Part shown: positions 47,143-55,625 of the stretch, piece by piece
How positions within the stretch are numbered: the stretch's first letter is position 1
Layout of the letters: each line of letters opens with the position of its first letter
Assembly (NCBI GenBank): GCA_003252385.1
Contig: QKEH01000009.1
Location: forward strand, 1-64,000
Source of the DNA: Bacteroidota bacterium
Lineage (GTDB): Bacteria; Bacteroidota; Bacteroidia; Bacteroidales; UBA10428
Direction: 5' to 3'
DNA length: 64,000 nt
The notes under the pieces: model-generated
Told to the model about the DNA's origin: nothing
The model's input: the letters and a program-made list of their open reading frames with translations, nothing else
The model's database searches: none
Made by a program: the position numbers and the translations under genes

Positions 47143-48247
47143 GACCTATCAGTTTTACAGGCCCACTCCCCAGAGTATCGTGAATCACCCGACCCCCAGC
47201 ACACAGTTCGGCCAGTTGCCCTTGTATGAGTTCGGTTCTAACCTTGCCGGCTTCCTTTTCAGGGTACAATACATGTACTGCAGCTCCTGCATCAATGGTG
47301 AACCCTACCGGAACCCTTGTTTGATCCCGGTAGCGACGTATACGTTGCAATGCCTCCAAACTCTGAGGCTTAAGCAAGATATATCCAGGAAAGGAGGTTA
47401 ACATCATGGCATGCAGACAAAGTGCCTCGTATTCCACCCAATCGATAAATGCAAACCAGTCGTCTTTCGATACTAAATTGAGAAGAATTTGTAGATGGGT
47501 GGATGCTTGTCGGAAGCGTTCCACAGAAAAAAGATTGCCCTCCATCAGCCGATGCCCTTGAGAACTGGAAACGGTTTTTGCATCCTCATCCAGTATTAAA
47601 ACGGAATCGTTAAGGGTCTGGAACAGTGGATGAACCGCGAATGGCAACGGTACCGCCCAGGTATCGGAAGAACCCCTAAGGTCCTGCACCTTTCCCCAAA
47701 TGGTCCACCCACCGTATACCGAACGGCAGGCACTTCCCGATCCGAGTCGCGCCAGATAGGATGCTTTCCTGAAAAATGTATCCTGCGTCCATTTTATTCC
47801 GGTAAGCTCTTCCTCCAAACTCACCAAAGCCAGTGCCAACGCTCCATAAGCCGATGCTGAAGAAGCTATTCCCGAAGAATGTGGAAAGGTATTGGACGAT
47901 TCGATGGTGAGTTCAACCCCCTGAATCCACGGAAGGTAGGACTGAAGCATACCTATATAATGGGTGATTCTTTCCAGAAACTCCCCCTTCCTGTCTCCTT
48001 CCAGAGAGAAATGGATTTTCGGTTGTTTTCTCTTACCATCATAGTGGTATGCCACCAATGTTCGTGTTACCGATTCTTTCAGAGTGAAGCTCAATGAGGG
48101 ATTCATGGGTAGCTGCTGACCGTGTTTACCCCAGTATTTCACCAGGGCAATATTCGATGGGCACTCCCAACCCGTTTTTCCCGACCTTTCGGCGAAAGGA
48201 AGCTTGGAATCGGCTCCATTTTGTAAAGAATCCGAAGAATGCAACAT
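47135..48247 (-). CDS. mvaD: Diphosphomevalonate decarboxylase
   Basis: A 370-residue GHMP enzyme that decarboxylates mevalonate-5-diphosphate to isopentenyl diphosphate. The decarboxylase signature is clear: CPSNIALVKYWGKHGQQLPM then NPSLSFTLKE, the phosphate loop FPHSSGIASSASAYGALALA, the YLARLGSGSACRSVYGGW block with its catalytic region, and FTIDAGAAVHVLYPE. It overlaps mvk by 8 nt downstream and follows the other GHMP kinase by 6 nt. Confidence 0.92.
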   Translation of the reverse strand: MLHSSDSLQNGADSKLPFAERSGKTGWECPSNIALVKYWGKHGQQLPMNPSLSFTLKESVTRTLVAYHYDGKRKQPKIHFSLEGDRKGEFLERITHYIGMLQSYLPWIQGVELTIESSNTFPHSSGIASSASAYGALALALVSLEEELTGIKWTQDTFFRKASYLARLGSGSACRSVYGGWTIWGKVQDLRGSSDTWAVPLPFAVHPLFQTLNDSVLILDEDAKTVSSSQGHRLMEGNLFSVERFRQASTHLQILLNLVSKDDWFAFIDWVEYEALCLHAMMLTSFPGYILLKPQSLEALQRIRRYRDQTRVPVGFTIDAGAAVHVLYPEKEAGKVRTELIQGQLAELCAGGRVIHDTLGSGPVKLIGHE

Positions 48248-48253
48248 GGTATT

Positions 48254-49192
48254 TCAGTTTATAGACACAATATCCTGATAGGCAAACCATTGGTTCAATC
48301 CCTTCCGACGCAAATAATCTTCTACCTGAGCCCGATTGCCCCGATGGGTGCATACTACAAAATCGCCTCCCCAGGCTCCTAACGATTTCACCACATAGGG
48401 ATAGTCGTGAAAAAGCCCTTCGGCTACCGGCACGGCACGAATATGTCGGGCAATTAAGCTTTCGTGCTCTCGTAGGAGTTTTTCAAAATCTTCCAACTGA
48501 CTCACCTGACATAAGGCATTGGTTATTTGCGAGATTCGGCTGGTTAGCATTGGATCCTCTTCAATCTGGTGGCTATAAGCAGCCACTTCGGAAGCAGAGG
48601 TCTGTTTGTTTCCCAAATAGACAAACAGTAACTGATTGTGAAATTCGGGATTAAACGAAGTTTCCAGGCAGGTGGGCTGCTTGTTACTTAAACCATACAC
48701 AAAGGGTCGATCTCGCACCGCAGCAGCAATATCGTAACCGGATCCACCGGTAATTTCAGCATTCAAGCTATAGGGGTCTGCTCCAACCCAGGCAGCTAAA
48801 TTACGGAGTAAGGTAGAGCTTGATCCCCAACCCCAGTTTCTGTCGAACTCCAGGTTGGTTCTGATGCGCCAAGAGAATGAACCTGAAAAGAAATCGGGCC
48901 TATACCGGTTCAACGCTTGCAGGATACGACTCAATGGTTTTGCCAGGAGAACTGCACTGGTACTAGCGCAGGTAAAATCGGGCAGATGGTAGGTGGCGGT
49001 AAACCAAATTCCATTGCGCTCCCGGGCTTCCCATTCGAGTTTTGGGTGGCAGGTGGTGCGAATTTCTTCCACCGTCATCGACTGTCCGTACTGCAAAGGA
49101 AGAACAAGCGCCAGGGCTCCCCGAAGAACGGCATATTCGCCGCTGAGCAATAATTTACCCTTCGCGTAAAAATGGTGTATCCTGTTTATCAT
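48254..49192 (-). CDS. mvaK2: GHMP kinase, probable phosphomevalonate kinase
   Basis: A 312-residue GHMP-fold kinase. It has YAKGKLLLSGEYAVLRGALA, the ATP loop DRNWGWGSSSTLLRNLAAWV, a GGSGYDIAAAVRDRPFVYGL block, and C-terminal SLGAWGGDFVVCTHRG. Its place between HMG-CoA reductase and the decarboxylase argues for phosphomevalonate kinase, the one step otherwise missing, but motif-level proof is weak; a second mevalonate-type kinase is the alternative. It starts inside the reductase gene, with a 38-nt overlap, so translation is probably coupled. Confidence 0.72.
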   Translation of the reverse strand: MINRIHHFYAKGKLLLSGEYAVLRGALALVLPLQYGQSMTVEEIRTTCHPKLEWEARERNGIWFTATYHLPDFTCASTSAVLLAKPLSRILQALNRYRPDFFSGSFSWRIRTNLEFDRNWGWGSSSTLLRNLAAWVGADPYSLNAEITGGSGYDIAAAVRDRPFVYGLSNKQPTCLETSFNPEFHNQLLFVYLGNKQTSASEVAAYSHQIEEDPMLTSRISQITNALCQVSQLEDFEKLLREHESLIARHIRAVPVAEGLFHDYPYVVKSLGAWGGDFVVCTHRGNRAQVEDYLRRKGLNQWFAYQDIVSIN

Positions 49193-50501
49193 GACGTAAC
49201 TGCTGCAGGTATTCTTTAACTGCTACAGAAGAAACTGTTTTCTTGCGGAAATGTTCTTTTATTTGAGCTCGCTCGCGTATATTGGCACCCAACTGAGTGG
49301 CTATGTTGGAAAGATGAAGTTGCATGTGCCCGGACTGAATGCCCGAGGTCACCAAGGCTTTAACCGCGCTGTAGTTATTTGCCAGGCCCACTGCGGCAGC
49401 AATCTGCATGAGTTCAACCGCGCTGGGGTTTCCTAACAGTTTCCCGGCGTGCCGGGCCATGGGATGCACTGTGGTGGCTCCTCCTACTGTTCCAATAGCC
49501 AAAGGCAGCTCCAATGAAAAAGTAAATATCCCTTGGTGCAGGGTGGCAACCGACAGGCTCCGATACGATCCGTCAGCCGATGCCCAAGCATGCGCATTGG
49601 CTTCCACCGCCCGAAAATCGTTACCTGTGGCCAGCACCACAGCATCCACTCCATTCATGATACCCTTATTGTGCGTTACTGCCCGAAACGGATCGCCTTG
49701 TGCAATGGCAACAGCTTTGGTAAAGCGAGAAAGAAAGGTCTCACTGTCCATATTCGGTGCCATATCCCGGAGTTCATTCACAGGAGCCGCCACCTTACAA
49801 AGCACCCGGCAATCCGGTGTATAATTGGAGAGGATGCACATGAGCACCTCCACACGCCTCCAGGATTCGGGCCAGGTTCCATTCCCTGCCAGGGATTGCG
49901 TCCATACCCCTGCCAGACTTTCCAGTACCGTATTGATAAAATTGGCGCCCATGGAATCGGCCGTATCAAATTGAACCTGAAGCTGGTAGTAATTGGGAAG
50001 AATATGAGGCAGGCGAACCACCTGCAGCCCCTTTATACCCCCTCCCCGTTTGTCCATGGAGGTGGTAAGTGGTTTGAGCTGAACCAGCATCTCAGATTGA
50101 ACCTGCCCGAAAAATTCCTGAAGCTTTTCTTCATTGCCCTCCCAGAGAAAATGCACCTGCCCGGTTTTTGTGGTGCCCTGTACCCGGCAGGTAAAACCTC
50201 CGTGCCTATCCCAGAATTTTGCGGCAGCGGCGGCGGCGGCCACCACCGAACTTTCTTCCGTTACCATGGGAACATGATACCGCATGCCATTGATCCGGAA
50301 ATTGGGTGCCACGCTGAAAGGTAAATGATAATTACCCACCATATTCTCCGACAACTCCTCATAAACCTGCTGATAGTTTTCGTTTGTCGCTCTGTGGGAA
50401 TCCAAATCATCGACCCAATTCCCGCTGTTGGGCATTATTGAAGCCAGCAGTTGAATCCGCTCCAGACGATCCCGGCTTGAAAAACCTTCAATTCGTTCCA
50501 T
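49155..50501 (-). CDS. mvaA: HMG-CoA reductase, class II type
   Basis: A 448-residue hydroxymethylglutaryl-CoA reductase that makes mevalonate from HMG-CoA. Catalytic residues are visible: Glu83 in MVTEESSVVAAAAAAA, Lys in HNKGIMNGVD, Asp in VVLATGNDFRAVEANAHAWA, and His in SGHMQLHLSN. The CoA/HMG block DTADSMGANFINTVLE and GTVGGATTVHP are conserved. It lacks a membrane domain and has the compact class II length. Cofactor preference (NADH or NADPH) cannot be read reliably. It is 13 nt after the IPP isomerase gene. Confidence 0.95.
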   Translation of the reverse strand: MERIEGFSSRDRLERIQLLASIMPNSGNWVDDLDSHRATNENYQQVYEELSENMVGNYHLPFSVAPNFRINGMRYHVPMVTEESSVVAAAAAAAKFWDRHGGFTCRVQGTTKTGQVHFLWEGNEEKLQEFFGQVQSEMLVQLKPLTTSMDKRGGGIKGLQVVRLPHILPNYYQLQVQFDTADSMGANFINTVLESLAGVWTQSLAGNGTWPESWRRVEVLMCILSNYTPDCRVLCKVAAPVNELRDMAPNMDSETFLSRFTKAVAIAQGDPFRAVTHNKGIMNGVDAVVLATGNDFRAVEANAHAWASADGSYRSLSVATLHQGIFTFSLELPLAIGTVGGATTVHPMARHAGKLLGNPSAVELMQIAAAVGLANNYSAVKALVTSGIQSGHMQLHLSNIATQLGANIRERAQIKEHFRKKTVSSVAVKEYLQQLRHDKQDTPFLREG

Positions 50502-50514
50502 CCTCTAAGCTGTT

Positions 50515-51513
50515 TTAACCGGGTTTTATCCGTAAAAAAGCCTGTGCCATACGCAGCGCCTTAACCTGACTTTCCACATAGGCATGCAATGCCTCGTAAC
50601 TTTGACGGGCATATCGTAAAAAATTGGATGCCTGTCCGTAGACTGCAGGCAGTGGCGACTTTTCGAGCAGGTAATACCCGTCCAGAAAATTGCGTATGCC
50701 GCCCGATAGAATAAGCTGCTTACACTCCATAACTCCCCCTTCCTGCCGGATCTCCAGTATGGCATCCAGCATGCTTTCGGTATCTTCGCCAATATTTTCA
50801 AAAGCCCGTAGCGCATCTTTTGAGGCGTCATCTTGCCGCAATACTTCCAACCGGGAAAAATTGGTGCCACCATACCCCGAAGTTTCTATAGCTTCCAGGG
50901 GCAAAGCCAGCAAGGCTCTGAGACTATCTTTACCCATTCCCTGCCCCACCTCTTTAACAATTACCTTATAGGGACACTGTTCCAGAAAGCGGTTTAGGGT
51001 AGTAAGTGGAGGCTCGGTCAAACGATCGCCTTCGGCCTGCACCCATTCCTGCAAGGGATTTACATGAACAATCAGCCCATCGGTGCGCAGACGTTTAACC
51101 ACATCGTGCAGCCGGTTGATTTTTCCTCCGGCAAGAAGTTGTTCCAGCTGGCTGATACCAATATTGGCATAAAAAGCGGCATCATCGCCCAGTGTATCGC
51201 GCAGGTCGAAATCCTTAAAATGTCCCTCTTCCTCGAGTAAAATTCTGCATGAACCCAAACCCATTCCCATTCCAAAATCGCGGCATATCCGGGCCAGGTT
51301 ATGATTGATTTTTCCCGCCATCTGAGTGCCTCCGGTCATGCTCGAAACCCACAGGGGTACTTTAAACGGTTTCCCCAAAAAAGTGAATTCATGAAACAGT
51401 TCCAACGGATGGGCACTGAGCATGGGTTCGTATCTAAACCTCGGGTCGGCAAGTTCTTTGTTGGTTTGCGACTGAAAAGCCAACTCAATATGACTCTGTT
51501 TTCGATCGTGCAT
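50515..51513 (-). CDS. fni: Type 2 isopentenyl-diphosphate isomerase (FMN-dependent)
   Basis: A 332-residue flavoprotein interconverting IPP and DMAPP. Typical blocks are RKQSHIELAF at the start, PLWVSSMTGGTQMAGKINHN, FGMGMGLGSCR, HVNPLQEWVQAEGDR and VIVKEVGQGMGKDSLRALLA, followed by the Y-G-G-T-N-F loop (SGYGGTNFSRLEVLR) and a GGIRNFLDGY phosphate-binding region. It is 13 nt before mvaA and 5 nt after the acyl-CoA dehydrogenase gene, so the isoprenoid genes run straight into the catabolic genes. Confidence 0.94.
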   Translation of the reverse strand: MHDRKQSHIELAFQSQTNKELADPRFRYEPMLSAHPLELFHEFTFLGKPFKVPLWVSSMTGGTQMAGKINHNLARICRDFGMGMGLGSCRILLEEEGHFKDFDLRDTLGDDAAFYANIGISQLEQLLAGGKINRLHDVVKRLRTDGLIVHVNPLQEWVQAEGDRLTEPPLTTLNRFLEQCPYKVIVKEVGQGMGKDSLRALLALPLEAIETSGYGGTNFSRLEVLRQDDASKDALRAFENIGEDTESMLDAILEIRQEGGVMECKQLILSGGIRNFLDGYYLLEKSPLPAVYGQASNFLRYARQSYEALHAYVESQVKALRMAQAFLRIKPG

Positions 51514-51518
51514 ACGTG

Positions 51519-52676
51519 CTATTTCTTTAGGCCGATGTGCCGGGAAATCACCACCCGAAGAATTTCGGAGGTACCTTCACCGATTTGCAGGATTCTCTGG
51601 TCGCGATAAAACCGTTCAATTTCAGAGTTTTTAAACAAACCATAGGCTCCATGCACCTGAAGCGCCTCATCGGCCACTTCCCGGGCAATCTCGGAACAAT
51701 ACAATTTGGCCATAGCTGCTTCCTTACTAAAAGGCAAGCCGGTATCCTTACGCCAACAGGTGGTATACAGAAAGTTCCGTGCCAGTTCAATTTTGGTGGC
51801 CATGTCGGCTAATTTAAACGATATTGCCTGAAAATGTGCTATGGGCCGGCCAAATTGCTTTCTTTCCTGTGCATATGCCATGGCCAGTTCGTAAGCACCC
51901 TGAGCCAACCCCAGTCCCATGGCTGCAATCGACAGGCGTCCCGAATCCAGTGTTTCCAGCATAATTCGTGCTCCTTCGCCGGGTTTACCCAGCATATTTT
52001 TACGTGGTACCACACAGTTACTAAAAAACAACTTTCCGGTATCGGCAGCCCGCCACATCATTTTATTATCAATTCGTTCGCAACGATATCCGGGTGTGTC
52101 GCGCGGTACCATAATCACCGATAACTCTTTCTTGCCTTCCTTTTGGCCCGTTACCACCTGTATGGTAGCTCCTGCCGAAATATCGGATGCGGAGTTGGTA
52201 ATAAACATCTTGGATCCGTTTATATGCCACAAACCATGTTCCAGCCGGGCTTCCGATTGTGTGCCTAAGGCATCGGAACCAGCATGTTGTTCCGTAAGCC
52301 CAAAGGCCCAAAGCTTTTCTCCGGTACACAGTTGGGGTAACCACTGCCGCTTCAGCTCGGGATGCGCAAAATGGTAAATTGGTGCCAGTCCCAGTGAATT
52401 ATGCGATGCCACGGTGGCTGCCTGCGAACCATCGATACGGGCTAATTCCTCCACCGCTATGATATAGGACAGGGTATCGCGGTTTTGTCCGCCGTATTCC
52501 AAAGGAAGAGTGATGCCGAATAAACCCAGTTCCCCCATTCGTTGCGTCAACTGGTACGAGAACGTTCCGGATTCGTCCAGCAGGGCAGCTTGTGGTTTTA
52601 TTTCCTGTTCGGCAAATAAACGAACCTGATTGCGCAAAGCCTGATGTTCGGCTGTAAGTGTCGGGTATGAAATCAT
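51519..52676 (-). CDS. Acyl-CoA dehydrogenase (short/branched-chain type)
   Basis: A 385-residue FAD enzyme from ATG 52676 (MISYPTLTAEHQALRNQV); an in-frame extension of 32 residues back to 52772 is of low quality. It has the FAD/substrate blocks GLTEQHAGSDALGTQSEA and WHINGSKMFITNSASD. The base-bearing segment reads QIGEGTSEILR, with Glu at the usual MCAD/SCAD position. True isovaleryl-CoA dehydrogenases usually have Ala there and a Glu in the LDxER region, where this protein has LDSGRLSIA. By residues it is SCAD-like; by context it should oxidise isovaleryl-CoA or a related branched acyl-CoA. It needs an ETF partner, not seen in the window. Confidence 0.88.
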   Translation of the reverse strand: MISYPTLTAEHQALRNQVRLFAEQEIKPQAALLDESGTFSYQLTQRMGELGLFGITLPLEYGGQNRDTLSYIIAVEELARIDGSQAATVASHNSLGLAPIYHFAHPELKRQWLPQLCTGEKLWAFGLTEQHAGSDALGTQSEARLEHGLWHINGSKMFITNSASDISAGATIQVVTGQKEGKKELSVIMVPRDTPGYRCERIDNKMMWRAADTGKLFFSNCVVPRKNMLGKPGEGARIMLETLDSGRLSIAAMGLGLAQGAYELAMAYAQERKQFGRPIAHFQAISFKLADMATKIELARNFLYTTCWRKDTGLPFSKEAAMAKLYCSEIAREVADEALQVHGAYGLFKNSEIERFYRDQRILQIGEGTSEILRVVISRHIGLKK

Positions 52677-52839
52677 ATATTTTCCAATTGGTAACTGATC
52701 AACAAGGGCAAGCCGGTTTTGTTTAGCCCTGGCGACTATGTTCCGGTGTCTTGCAGTACGATGCCGTACCACGAGGTGTTATGGACTCACCGGCAGGCTT
52801 CATGCCAATACCTCAATGGATAAAAAGTTCGGTTTATGC

Positions 52840-54840
52840 TCAGCCCTGTTCATCGGCTACCTGTGCTAAACGCAACAAAGGTTGTCCTTCGCGTACCAAA
52901 CCACCTTCTACATAAAGAACATCCTGAACCACGGCATTAAAGGGAATGCGTACCTCGTTTTCCATTTTCATGGATTCAATCACCAGCATACGATCCCCCT
53001 GATGCACCTTCTGGCCGGTGGTAACGTAAACTTTCACCAGTTTGCCGCTTATCGGAGCCTGAAGGATGTCCGAAAAAATGCTTTCGGTCTGAGTTTGATT
53101 TAATTGGGATCGCTTTGTCAGGGGCCTACGGGTGGTAAATTGCATCCTGTTAATGCCCTGTCCAATTTCAATACCATCCTCCTCGCCCCACGAATAATCC
53201 AATTGCCTCCAAATCCCTTGCATACAAACCATAAGTTTGCCACGGCCATGCATGGTTACCTCCATGTTATAGATCTTGTTGGCATGGTAAACGGATAACG
53301 TACGACCATCGACATGGTCAATCTCCACCGACTGTTCTTCCCCATTGAGCCAAAAGGTGAGGTTTCGCTGCAGTTTCCAAGCACCCAACTGACGTATTGC
53401 CGGGGGAAGTGACAGCGTTTGGCGGTTCCAATGCAAATAAAGTGCAACCAGGCCCAAATGCAGTTTCTCTTCGAGAGTTGGAGTTAACGGAACCGTCAAC
53501 TCTTTTAAATTCTGGTCGATAAACGAAGTGTTTATCCGATTGTCCAGAAAAGCCCGTGAATGAAGCACATTCCAAAGAAACACCTGATTATGTTTCAGAC
53601 CCTGTATGGATATTTTTTCCAATGCTTCCCTCATCCGCATGAGGGTTTCCTCCCGATTAGAGCCATGCACAATTACTTTGGCAAGCAACGGATCAAAGGC
53701 TGCCCCTACCTCTATTCCCGGCTGCAAATCGTACTCGACACGTACCGAGTGCAGCGGAAAGGACAGTTGGGTAATGGTTGCAACCGATGGACGGAAATCG
53801 CGTTGTGGGTCTTCGGCATACAGTCGTACTTCCATGGCATGCCCCTTTAGGGATGCCCTTTTCAAGTCGCTGCTCAGGGGGTGTCCCGCAGCCAGACGAA
53901 TTTGCTCCTGCACCAGGTCGATACCGGTAACCATTTCGGTAACAGGGTGTTCTACCTGAATACGAGTATTCATCTCGAGAAAAAAATGGTTGCCATTGGA
54001 ATCCACTAAAAACTCAACCGTACCCACATTGCGATAGCCTATTGCCCGAACCAGTTGCAGGGCATCGTGGTACAATTTTTCGCGAATAGCTGAAGTCAGT
54101 GATACTGCAGGTGCTTCTTCCAGTACTTTTTGGTACCGGCGCTGCAGACTGCATTCACGCTCAAACAAATGGGCTGCATGGCCATACTGGTCGGCCAGCA
54201 CTTGTATTTCGATGTGGCGGCAACCATGCATCTGCTTTTCCACAAACACCTGATTATTGCCAAAGTAAGCAAGCGATTCGCGAGCGGTATGCTCCACCGC
54301 TTCCAAAAGTTCGCTTCGGTTACCGGCTACCCGCATGGCCTTTCCTCCACCACCCAGGGCAGGTTTAACCAAACAGGGAAACAGGGTGTCGTCCATGGAA
54401 TCCATTATCTGTTCTGGCGAGCCATGCACCCCTGGAATAATGGGTATCCCAATTCGAAAGGCTACTTCCCGGGCAGCTGTTTTATCGCCCATCAGGCGTA
54501 TATTTTCATCCGACGGGCCAATGAAGAGCAGGCCCCGCTCAACACAACGCCGGGCAAAGTCGGAATTTTCCGCTAAAAACCCATAGCCCGGATGAACTGC
54601 ATCGCAACCGGAAGCACAGGCAATATCCAGCAACTTTTCACCATTCAAAAAGGTCGAACTCAGCGGACCCGTACCCAGCGAAACCGCCTCATCAGCCTCA
54701 TGAACATAGAGCAGGTCTTTTTCCGATTCGTTGTAAACCACTACCGAAGAAATTTCCATACGCTTCAGGGTTCGCAGAATGCGCCGTGCCATTTCCGACC
54801 GGTTTGCAATGAGTACCTTTCGAATGGTTTTTAGCTCCAT
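52840..54840 (-). CDS. Acyl-CoA carboxylase alpha subunit (methylcrotonyl-CoA carboxylase type: biotin carboxylase + BCCP)
   Basis: A 666-residue biotin-dependent subunit. Residues 1-450 form the ATP-grasp biotin carboxylase (KVLIANRSEMARRILRTLKR, the glycine loop VKPALGGGGKAMRV, EKQMHGCRHIEIQVLAD, FFLEMNTRIQVEHPVTEMVT). Then comes a BT-like linker and, at the C-terminus, a biotinyl domain with VIESMKMENEVR, where the Lys carries biotin. Together with the carboxyltransferase two genes upstream it forms a two-gene holoenzyme. Methylcrotonyl-CoA, propionyl-CoA or geranyl-CoA carboxylase are all possible by sequence; the hydratase between the subunits favours methylcrotonyl-CoA. A 163-nt gap separates it from the dehydrogenase gene. 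Confidence 0.9.
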   Translation of the reverse strand: MELKTIRKVLIANRSEMARRILRTLKRMEISSVVVYNESEKDLLYVHEADEAVSLGTGPLSSTFLNGEKLLDIACASGCDAVHPGYGFLAENSDFARRCVERGLLFIGPSDENIRLMGDKTAAREVAFRIGIPIIPGVHGSPEQIMDSMDDTLFPCLVKPALGGGGKAMRVAGNRSELLEAVEHTARESLAYFGNNQVFVEKQMHGCRHIEIQVLADQYGHAAHLFERECSLQRRYQKVLEEAPAVSLTSAIREKLYHDALQLVRAIGYRNVGTVEFLVDSNGNHFFLEMNTRIQVEHPVTEMVTGIDLVQEQIRLAAGHPLSSDLKRASLKGHAMEVRLYAEDPQRDFRPSVATITQLSFPLHSVRVEYDLQPGIEVGAAFDPLLAKVIVHGSNREETLMRMREALEKISIQGLKHNQVFLWNVLHSRAFLDNRINTSFIDQNLKELTVPLTPTLEEKLHLGLVALYLHWNRQTLSLPPAIRQLGAWKLQRNLTFWLNGEEQSVEIDHVDGRTLSVYHANKIYNMEVTMHGRGKLMVCMQGIWRQLDYSWGEEDGIEIGQGINRMQFTTRRPLTKRSQLNQTQTESIFSDILQAPISGKLVKVYVTTGQKVHQGDRMLVIESMKMENEVRIPFNAVVQDVLYVEGGLVREGQPLLRLAQVADEQG

Positions 54841-55625
54841 TGTGGTTTCCTCCTTTCCAGGAAGGCCTGCAGGCCTTCCTGAGCTTCGTCCGATATGCGG
54901 CTGGCTGCAATAACTCGGGCAGTCAGTTCTTTCAAATCGGGGTTCACGTCCGGTGCGTTAAGTTGCCCCATCAGTTGTTTAATTCCTTTTTGTGCATGGG
55001 CCCCACCTTGCACAATCGCATCTTTTAAACGATCGAATGCCGCATCCATATTTTGCGGTTGAATCCTTTCATCGACCAAACCCAGTGCAAGTGCTTCCTC
55101 CGCAGAAAATGAATTCCCCAGTAACATCAGCTGTTTGGCCTTGCCTGCACCAATACGATGTATAACATAGGGTGCAATGGTAGCCGGAATAAGCCCCAGT
55201 TTGACCTCGCCAAATGCAAAGTGAGCAAGGTTGGAGGCCAACACAAAATCACAAACCGCAATCAATCCAATAGCACCGCCATAACAAGCTCCTTGTATGG
55301 TAGCCACCACTACTTTGGAACACTTATTCACGGCCTCAAACAAATCGGCCAGCAACCGGCATTCGGCCAGATTCTCTTCTTCAACCAAGTCTTTTGACGC
55401 TAACATCCAGTGAATATCTGCCCCTGCCGAAAAGGTATCGCCTGCCGATTGAATCCGGACTACACGCACATGATCCATCGAATTTATAGTATTGAAAGCC
55501 TTTAACAGCTCATGAATCATTGCGGAGTTAAGTGCATTTCTTTTCTCGGGCCGGTTTAAGATAATTAGGGCCACTTGCTGACGAACGACCACCTGAATGC
55601 AGGGGTCTGATTTTGTAGCTTCCAT
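54831..55625 (-). CDS. Enoyl-CoA hydratase family, probable methylglutaconyl-CoA hydratase
   Basis: A 264-residue crotonase-fold protein. It has VALIILNRPEKRNALNSAMI, the first oxyanion-hole block SAGDTFSAGADIHWM, the second block QGACYGGAIGLIAVCDFVLA, and FAFGEVKLGLIPATIAPYVI. In leucine catabolism this enzyme hydrates 3-methylglutaconyl-CoA to HMG-CoA. It lies between the two carboxylase subunits, overlapping the alpha-subunit gene by 10 nt and abutting the beta-subunit gene, as in liu-type clusters. A general enoyl-CoA hydratase is the alternative. Confidence 0.85.
   Translation of the reverse strand: MEATKSDPCIQVVVRQQVALIILNRPEKRNALNSAMIHELLKAFNTINSMDHVRVVRIQSAGDTFSAGADIHWMLASKDLVEEENLAECRLLADLFEAVNKCSKVVVATIQGACYGGAIGLIAVCDFVLASNLAHFAFGEVKLGLIPATIAPYVIHRIGAGKAKQLMLLGNSFSAEEALALGLVDERIQPQNMDAAFDRLKDAIVQGGAHAQKGIKQLMGQLNAPDVNPDLKELTARVIAASRISDEAQEGLQAFLERRKPQWS

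Noticed and set aside
52756..52769. Operator shared by the gap hairpin (52756-52769) and a similar 14-mer inside the carboxylase beta gene near 57167
   Set aside because: The same 14-base word occurs at both places, but several chance 14-mer pairs are expected in 64 kb and one copy is inside coding sequence.
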